Positions 56,253 to 64,000 of a DNA stretch of 64,000 nucleotides are shown here, piece after piece. The stretch lies in NCBI GenBank assembly GCA_025677825.1, contig JAIXMO010000008.1, positions 310,001 through 374,000 on the forward strand. The letters run 5' to 3'. The position numbers and the translations under genes were made by a program. Numbering within the stretch: the stretch's first letter is position 1; each line of letters begins with the position of its first letter. The notes under the pieces are model-generated. The model had not been told where the DNA came from. It ran no database searches and was given only the letters and a program-made list of their open reading frames with translations. The stretch is from Helicostylum pulchrum. Its lineage: Eukaryota > Mucoromycota > Mucoromycetes > Mucorales > Mucoraceae.

Positions 56253-57406
56253 TCATTTCCTATACTTTTCACAAATGGGCAAATAAGTTCTGCATCTAGC
56301 ATCTAAATGTGGATAACGAACGACAACATAAGAGATGATAAAATTACAAAATCGTTTTTGTATCCAATACAATGGACAGTTTTTTTGTAGTTCTTCTTTT
56401 TCTTGTTCTTTTTGTTCAGAATCATCTGTATCAGTAGTAATTTGATTTTGATGTGATCGCAGTAAGTTTTGCCAAACAACTGAATTTGATAACAAGGTTT
56501 TATCATTTGGTTTAGTAGCCCAAGTAGGATCATAAAGCGTTGAATTGGCTATTATTTGATCTGTTGTCATTGTCATTGTATGACTTAATACAATAGACAT
56601 TAAAGCTGGTGCTAGTAAAGGATATTTATGTATAAGATCTGTTTCTGTTGAAGGTACATGATTGCTATTCTTTTCAAAGATACTAGACATATCCCAATTT
56701 GGCATAGAAGCATGTGCCAAGTAAATGTTGTGATTTAACATAGTATTATTTGTCGGATACAAGAGTTCCCAGTTATTAGTATCACTATTTACCATTGATG
56801 GAATATCAGGTGGTGTAGTAGATGTTACATTCAAGGCTTCATTACTTTTATGTGTTGGCTCAATTCCTTCTTTACAAAGAACAAGGTTTAAACGAAGTTT
56901 ATCGTTTTCTGCTTGTAGTTTATCCATCATTCCTCGAACCCATTTTACTTCATGTTTTAGCTGACTATTTTCTGCTTTACATTGTTCTAATTCAGCTTCC
57001 AAAGTTGACATATACTCTACAGTTTTAGTGTTATTAGCAACAAAGATGGTATATGCTCATTGTTTATATATCATTTACCCTTTCTTCTGTTTCTAAAGTT
57101 TCGAGCAGATATCTTATTTCTTAGCTGTCTTCGTTCTTTTGAAGGCATAAGTTTTAATTGAGCATCAGTTGGTTCTTCATCCTCTTCAGAAGGGGAACTA
57201 GTCAAATTAGCGCTACTTGTAATTTCAGGTGAAGTTTGTTGAGGTTGTGCCTGTGCTTGTGGAGTAACCAAACTAGTATTAACATCTTGAGTTAATAAAT
57301 AACTCAATAATTCGGGTGAAATAGGCCTGTTTGTTTCTTCTGTTGTATCAGGTTTTAAGATCCAATCCAAGATTGGATCATTACTACAGTTGTCGTTATT
57401 ATTCAT
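56253..57406 (-). CDS. bZIP transcription factor
   Basis: DNA-binding dimeric regulator. Exons: 57406-57079 and 57016-56253 (363 residues). The basic region is SKERRQLRNKISARNFRNRR, joined across the intron to KEYMSTLEAELEQCKAENSQ, with heptad leucines continuing through LKHEVKWVRGMMDKLQAEND and LRLNL. An acidic, Ser/Pro/Gln-rich activation-type region lies N-terminal. A C-terminal conserved-looking domain (HKYPLLAPALMSIVLSHTMT, CPLYWIQKRFCNFIISYVVV) may be a fungal-specific part. The intron splits the basic region from the zipper. Targets are unknown. Confidence 0.94.
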
Positions 57407-58027
57407 TTCGTTACAAGGGGTATTCTATTCCGCACTACGTGAGAATTCTAAGTAACCAAGCTTTTTTTCAAACCACGTCACAATTCTTCTGAGGCACCTG
57501 TAACCAAAAGCCGGCAATTGGCATAAATTGTTTTTACATTATGGATCGACAAGTTTCTATTGGTTCCAAGTGTTTTATTGACAAAAAAAAAGAGTTTGTC
57601 TTTTGAGATTAAAAGGTGGTACCAGCGGATCAGCCAAACGAGGTAACTTTTTCTTTTAAAAAAATGCCCAAAAGTGACGCAATTTAACCAAGAGATAATT
57701 TTCAAATAAAGTAAAATCTCGCTGTATACATAATAATATATATTTATTGGGAATATCTCAACTTCTAATGTAGAACAAGATCAGTTGATTTTTTTTACAT
57801 TCAAAACGTCTCTTTTTTGGTCATTAAAAGTCCGGTGGGGGTTTTTTTGTTTGTGTTGCAAGAAGATGTAATATTCAAGTCGATTGCGCAATACACGTCG
57901 TACTAGGTACAATAAGTCAATACTGTTTATTTTCTTATATAAATAGCTTCCAAGTTTTTTTTTTATCAAAAAGCTTAAAATATCTTCTTTTCTATTATCA
58001 ACTTCTTTTTTAATAACGAAAAAAAAT
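57407..58027. other. Divergent promoter region
   Basis: Between the bZIP (minus) and SulP (plus) start codons. AT-rich with poly-T runs; a T-rich leader precedes the SulP ATG. No further gene seen. Confidence 0.55.
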
Positions 58028-60419
58028 ATGCCTGACAATAATCATACTACTGCTCATGCGGGTGATATCATTATTGATTACGAAGAAGATTCTTATAGAA
58101 AACAATCACAAGAGTTCTTTAGAGATTTACCTCATAACATTCAAGAGTACGTTTTAAGTTTATTTCCTATTGCTACATGGATTCTTCGTTATAATCTTCA
58201 TTGGTTAATTCGCGATTTAATCGCTGGCGCTACTGTTGGTGTTGTTATTGTTCCTCAAAGTATGGGTTATGCTAAAATTGCTCAACTTCCTCCTCAATAC
58301 GGTCTTTAGTAAGTAGCTTAAACTTCATCCTTTTTTTTTCGTTCATTCTTATTCATATATATTTACCTGTAGTACTGCATTCGTTGGTCTTTGTGTTTAT
58401 TGTTTATTTGCTACTTCAAAAGATATTAGTATTGGCCCTACCGCTGTTATGTCATTACTTGTTGGTCAAACCGTTACTAGAATCACTTCTGTTAATGAAG
58501 ATATTACCGGTCCTCAAATTGCTGTTGCTTTATCTTTATTAACAGGTGCTATTGCAATGTTTATTGGTCTTGTTCGTTTAGGTATCCTGGTAGATTTTAT
58601 TCCTGGTCCTGCTATTGCTGGTTTTATGACAGGCTCTGCTATTACTATCACTATCGGTCAATGTCCAAAACTTTTTGGTATCAAGACTGTCAGCACTCAA
58701 GATTCTTCTTACCTTATCTTTGGTAACTTCTTTAAACATTTACCCGATACCAAGTTAGATGTTGCTTTTGGTCTTAGTGGAATGGTTTGGTTATACGGTG
58801 TTCGCTTTGGCTGTCAGTACCTTACTAAACGCTACCCCAAGTACACTACTCAATTGTTTTTCATCAGTATTATGCGTAACGGTGTTCTCGTTATCTTTGC
58901 TACTTTGATTGCTTTCTTGATCAATATTGGTAAGACTGTCTCTCCCATTAGTATCTTGAAGACTGTTCCTCCTGGATTCCAAGCTATGCATGTACCTAAC
59001 ATCTCTACTGATCTTATCTCTGCTGTCGCCAGTTCTTTACCTTCCGGTGTCATCATTTTAATTTTAGAGCATGTCGCCATTTCAAAATCATTCGGTCGTA
59101 TTAACGATTATACCATTGATCCTAACCAAGAAATTATTGCTATTGGTTTTACCAATATTTGGGCAGCTTTCTTTGGTGCTTACCCTTCCACTGGTTCTTT
59201 CTCTCGTACCGCTATCAAGGCAAGATCAGGTGTTAAAACTCCTATCGCCGGTATTTTCTCTGCTATTATTGTCTTGTTAGCTCTTTATGCTTTAACTCCT
59301 GCTTTCTACTTTATTCCTGACGCTACTCTTGCTGCTGTTGTTATTCACGCAGTTGCTGATCTTGTTTCTGGTCCTTCTTATATTAAACGTTTAGCAAAGG
59401 TTTCTCTTTGGGAGCTTTTTGTATTTGTTGCAGGTGTTGTTATTACTTTCTTCACAACTGTTGAATATGGTATATATGCTTCTGTTGGTCTCTCCATAAT
59501 CATTCTTTTGTTCCGTATCGCTCGTCCTCGTTTCTGGAGTCTTGGTCGTATTCCTCTTTCTTCTTCTACTGGTACTATTCAACACGCTAGTGAGTCTAAA
59601 GGTGAACAAAATGAAAACCAAAACTACCTTTATGTTCCTCAAAACCATCCTTCCCTTGGTAAATTGGTCGAGTCTCTTCCTGCCGGTATTTTGATGTGTC
59701 GTATTGACGAATCCTTCACATACCCTAACTCTGGTTACATTGCTGATCGTATTATTGCTTACTGTAAGGAACATACGCGTCGTAATGCTACTGTTCTCTC
59801 TAAAGGTGATCGTGCTTGGAATGATGATGCTAATCCAGCTCGTGACGCAGCTCGTGCTAACCTTCCTCGCCTTCACGCTTTAATTATTGATTTTGCTTCT
59901 GTCAATCGTCTTGATTCTAGTGGTTTGCAGGCTATTGTTGATGCTCAAAACGCTTTGAATCGTTATGCTGGTCATCACGTCGAGTTCCATTTCTCTAATA
60001 TCCTTCATCCCGCTATTCGTAAATCGTTAATCGTATCCGGTTTTGCTAACCAACCTCGCGCTGGATTTGAGGATGAACTTGAAGCTAATGAAAAAGAAAT
60101 CTTGCCTATTGTACCTGTCTCCAAGGATGGTCCCATCCAACGTCAACCTACCAACCATACTAATGTCACTGCTAACAATGATGATATTGAAGAAGTAGTC
60201 GATACACATTACGCTCAAGATAGTAAAGAGACTAAAACTAATTTTGATGAAGAGTCGGTCAGGACCGCCCATTCTATCTTCCTTCCTCGTGATAGATATC
60301 CTTTCTTCCATTGGAGTGCCGACGAAGCTGTTCGTACTGCTTGCAGCAGTATCGATAATCGACCTGAAGAAGGCTCTACTACTGCTTTGGATCAAACGAA
60401 CGTTGTTCCCCAACACTAA
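58028..60419 (+). CDS. SulP-family sulfate permease with STAS domain
   Basis: Plasma-membrane sulfate (anion) transporter of the SLC26/SulP family. Two exons, 58028-58308 and 58373-60419, encode 775 residues. The membrane core holds RDLIAGATVGVVIVPQSMGY, AQLPPQYGLYTAF, IPGPAIAGFMTGSAITITIG, GAYPSTGSFSRTAIKARSGV and LTPAFYFIPDATLAAVVIHA, all SulP hallmarks. The C-terminal STAS domain (about 545-695) includes HALIIDFASVNRLDSSGLQA. Fungal homologues are SUL1/SUL2 of yeast and CYS-13/14 of Neurospora. Codon use is T/C-biased at third positions, unlike many neighbours, which suggests good expression. Transport substrate is inferred. Confidence 0.95.
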
Positions 60420-60438
60420 AGCATTTCCTATTTATAAC

Positions 60439-60470
<32 letters not shown>

Positions 60471-61151
60471 AGATACACCTTTTTTTAATTTATACTTTTA
60501 TTATTATTATTCATTACTTTCCTTTTTTTTTTCTCACTTAATTTCTCGAAAATTATTTCTCAATATTCACTTTTGCATATATATATCAACTTCATAAAAT
60601 CATTTTTTATATTGTAACTATTTCTTTATTTACCTCTTATAGACATTGACACTATAAAAAAGCTAAAAAATATTTCGTCAGATCGAAAAACTTGTACCAA
60701 ACATTGGGATTTTTTTTTATTCTCACTTTATCTTTCAGCTTACACAAGAAAAAAATAAAAAACTCCCATGTATATAATGCTTAGCATGCCTTTTAAAGAA
60801 ACTTGTGGAATAAAAAATCGAAGGTTCCTTTTTTTTACAAAAGTTTAATTAAAGAAATTTGTTCTGAAAGAAGTACCGATCTAAAAATCATATCTTTACG
60901 TAAGACGCTCACTTATCTGTCTTCTTTTCTAAATGGAGATGCGACTTGTTAAAATGGTGTAACCCTTCATATAATGGCGATATATGACGAGATATGATGA
61001 GAGCTGAACGCGTATACATTCGCCATTCACGTAATTATATTACATATTTGATAATAAAAAAAGTTTATTATTATTTGAGGAGGGAGGATTATTATTATTA
61101 TAATATACAATGATTTACATGTGGGTTTTTTTGGGTGGGAATAAATATATT
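60420..61151. other. Intergenic region, convergent 3' flanks
   Basis: 3' flanks of SulP and of the amino-acid permease, with a (TAC)9 microsatellite at 60444-60470. No gene seen. Confidence 0.6.
60444..60470. repeat. (TAC)9 microsatellite
   Basis: Nine perfect TAC units just past the SulP stop codon. Confidence 0.9.
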
Positions 61152-63570
61152 TTAAATAATGGCAGCAATGAGCTTCTTTAAAAAAGGTTCATTCTTAAGT
61201 TCTTCTTTCTCAGCATCCAATTCTTCCACAGTGAAATAACGAACACCAGTATCAAGATCAATTTCTTCCAAAGGAATTAATTTGGTCTTCTTCCAGAAAC
61301 GAAGTATAAGATAACCAATAATTGCAATCAAAGTACCGCCATAGGAGCCAACTAAACCGATAGCATCAGCAGGTACGAAATACGACCAACCAGAAATAAG
61401 AATGATGACAATACAGGCTGCTATAGAAATAAGGTTCATATAAGGATGACCTGGTGCGATGTATGGCAACTGGTTTAAATCCTTTCCCTGTACAATCATA
61501 GCCTTTCTGAATCGATAGTGGGAAAGTGCGATAGCAAACCAAGTGATTAATCCGGCGATGCCTGCGAGGGATGACAAAACCATAAACAATGCAGAACCTG
61601 GAATCCAAGAAGTAAAAAAACAAACAAGTGATACAGCACTTGTACATATTAATGAGTAAATGGGTACACCACGTTTATTGACATAGGCTGCATGAAAAAA
61701 AAAAGTTAGTATTCGGTATTCTCTTAACTTAGAAAAAGAAATTACCAAGTTTTTTGTGAGCAATGCCTTCATTTGCAAGAGCACAAAGAGTTCTGGTAGT
61801 TACGTACATTCCACTGTTGCCGCATGAAATAAACTATTATAAAAAGTTAGGTTTGTTTTTACATGCATAACATTTTGTTTTTGCTTACGGTAATTAAAAT
61901 AACTGCATTTACAACACTATCAGCACCTTTTAATCCTGCTAATTGAAATACCATAGTAAAAGGTGATACAGTAACATTTCTTCCGCTCATGCTAAGATTA
62001 TGAGGATCGTTCCATGGAATCAACATACCCATAACAAACACAGAAAGAATATAGATAAAGATGATACGAATAAATACTGACTTGACAGCTTGAGGGATGG
62101 CCTTATCGTCAAAATATACAAATATTAATAACCATAGAATTATATACTGCGTTTAATCAATTTACCTTTCTAGGATTTGCTGATTCACCAGCGGAAACAC
62201 CAACGATATCTGTTCCGGTCATACTTAATGCAGCTAATACTAAAGCATTTACAACACCAAGAACGCCATTGGAAAATGCTCCCGGATCGTTCCAATACTT
62301 AAAGCCGTATACTGTACCACTACCGAAAAAAAAAAATAACAGTCAGTATCTTGTAAAAAAAAAGTATCTGTTTATCGATATACATACCCGATGACACCAC
62401 CCGAAGTTAAACAACCAACAATAACAAATATGACAACACAGATAATTTTAATTAAACTAAACCAGTATTCTGCCTCTCCCCAGCCTCTGGCACCATATAA
62501 ATTCATACAGAACATAAGAACTAAAAAAATACCGGACCCTATTTTTTTTAAAAAAAAACCAAAATGTCAGTGATAAAACGAACAAACAAATAAAGCGGAA
62601 ATACTTTACAAGCCCAATCTGGAACCACGTCAGTCCAAAACCTCATTACAAGCGGAATAGCTATAATACAGATAAGTAAGTGTTACTGAAGTTTGTTACA
62701 CAGAGTTTATCTTTATCCAATTATGTATCACTTACCCACTAATTCTGTAAGACGAGAAGCAGTAGAAAGAGTATCATGTTAGCAACAAAGAATTTTTTTT
62801 TTATAGAATCAATTGAGCGTTAAAGTAATTTACCAACAGCGACAATAATTGACCAGCATGCCTGCAAAAATAAAAATAAATAAAATAAAATTAAATTAAA
62901 AGAAAGTTTTTGCATGAAAAAAAAACTTTACCCAGTAGTTATAACCAATGATAGTACCAAAAGATTTATCGACAAATCGACGACAGTATACCGTAAAGGA
63001 ACCAGAAATCTAAATCAATAATTAGAATAAGAAATGTAGCAAATACATGATACGTACAGGAATATATGCGGCCATTTCGCCTAGTTCTACAGCTACCCAA
63101 AACACAATAAAACCAATGATCGCATAAGCAACCAGCAGACCCGCGGGACCTATACTCTCAAATTTTGTTAGCAACTTTTTGTACAAATAATTCATGCCAA
63201 TTTTTTTTTTTTTTTTTTTTTTACCTGCTTTTGCTAGATTGGCACCAGAGGATAAAAATAAACCTAATATAGAATTGTCATGAATATGTATATAGGAGAA
63301 ATAAAATTTATGCATGCATACCTTGACCTACAACACCACCAATGGAGATCATCTATGCAATATTTACGTTTAGTATATAAATCAAAAAATAATATTAAAT
63401 AAAATTACAGTTAAATGTCTTGCTTTCAAAGTTCTCTTTAATCCTTTATCACCCTCATTAGGATTTAAGGAAGAAATGTCACTAGAAGAACCTGAAGATA
63501 CTTTGACACCGTCCACTTCTTCTTTTATGGACGTGACCTCTATTTTAGAAGTACTTGTTGATTTATACAT
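61152..63570 (-). CDS. Amino-acid permease (fungal YAT/APC family)
   Basis: Proton-coupled amino-acid transporter of the plasma membrane. Thirteen exons: 63570-63409, 63352-63322, 63263-63225, 63149-63058, 63009-62932, 62861-62834, 62744-62736, 62660-62610, 62538-62389, 62311-62166, 62101-61889, 61833-61746, 61687-61152 (540 residues). Family landmarks: LKARHLTMISIGGVVGQGLF, LVAYAIIGFIVFWVAVELGE, AAYIPISGSFTVYCRRFVDK, FGTIIGYNYWACWSIIVAVE, LYGARGWGEAEYWFSLIKII, FISCGNSGMYVTTRTLCALA and NKRGVPIYSLICTSAVSLVC. Exon 7 is a 9-nt microexon (AATTAGTGG) that supplies ELV of the conserved AVELVA motif. The exon 9/10 junction was chosen by phase. Substrate specificity cannot be told from the sequence. 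Confidence 0.92.
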
Positions 63571-64000
63571 AATATAAGAAAAAAAATAGAAGAAAATAAA
63601 AAAAAAAATGGAAAAAAATAAAAATAAAAATCTGAAAGAATGACTTTTTATATAGTTATTTTAAATCGAAAAAAAAATAAACTTGATTATCCGCCCTTAG
63701 CTATTTAGGGTTTTGTGATGGTTTAGAATGTAATACAACGATCTCGTAGGTGTTTTTGGCCTACTCAACGTATTGCCTATTATAATATTTCTTTCCAATT
63801 ATTCTTTACAATTGCGAAAGTTATTATAAAACCAAAAAAGGTTTACATAAATAAAAAATAAAAAAATGGCGGCATTTTATTTTATTTTTCCTTTTCTCTT
63901 TTTATTACTTCAGCTTGTCAAAAGAGAAAAAAAAATATACCTCATATAATTTAAAAAGATACAGTTTATGTTAGTACGTAATACGTGATGTACTTTCAAC
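63571..64000. other. Upstream region of the amino-acid permease gene
   Basis: About 430 bp of AT-rich DNA to the window edge with poly-A/T runs; no gene seen. Confidence 0.55.

Noticed and set aside
58791..59280. Several antisense and alternative frames within SulP
   Set aside because: Shadows caused by its biased codon use; the SulP frame is continuous with all family motifs.

Overview
The window is nuclear DNA of an early-diverging filamentous fungus, most likely Mucoromycota (Mucorales-like). It is strongly AT-rich and full of poly-A/T runs. Genes are interrupted by many short introns of about 50-110 nt with GTA(A/T)GT donors. The gene set (SHO1, BOI-like scaffold, Delta6 fatty-acid desaturase, AIM32, HsbA, thaumatin-like protein, SPX phosphate transporter) is fungal, and Delta6 desaturase (gamma-linolenate synthesis) is typical of Mucorales. 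I recognise no transposon, tRNA, rRNA or CRISPR array. All names come from reading motifs by eye; splice sites were inferred from GT/AG context, reading-frame continuity and family resemblance.

Layout. 1-6634 (minus strand): partial PAK/STE20 kinase, SEC2-type Rab exchange factor, AIM32-like Fe-S protein, NC2beta. 7401-14832 (plus): a tandem array of three full-length intronless F-box-like genes and a truncated fourth, all sharing a (V/I)(Y/F)QC(M/L)xV N-terminal signature. 16068-24975: SHO1 osmosensor, a small acidic protein, Delta6 desaturase, RAB11, a LisH-CTLH-CRA protein with a GC-AG intron, and ribosomal protein L38. 27040-37533: a probable small three-exon gene, an SH3-SAM-PH-CH scaffold (BOI-like), a secreted thaumatin-like protein, a small one-TM protein, a PHO87-type SPX transporter and an unrecognised five-exon gene. 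37534-41061 is a long gene-poor stretch. 41062-50748 is gene-dense: GCK-type STE20 kinase, polyQ C2H2 zinc-finger protein, PHD-finger protein, NIPSNAP, Dpb3-like histone-fold protein, queuosine-salvage enzyme QNG1, a hypothetical protein and HsbA. 52788-63570: Mei2-like RNA-binding protein with a coding minisatellite, bZIP factor, SulP sulfate permease and amino-acid permease.

Several genes belong to the Rho/Rab polarity and secretion machinery (PAK, SEC2, RAB11, BOI-like scaffold) or to osmosensing (SHO1), as expected for hyphal growth. They are not an operon and nothing indicates co-regulation. Three nutrient transporters (phosphate, sulfate, amino acids) are dispersed. The least explained material is the F-box-like array with its relics, the unrecognised genes at 36540-37533 and 27040-27384, a possible decayed gene near 20.2-20.6 kb, and the repeat-rich 38.4-39.0 kb stretch. 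I found nothing that amounts to a clearly new multi-gene system; the F-box-like array is the best candidate for lineage-specific biology.
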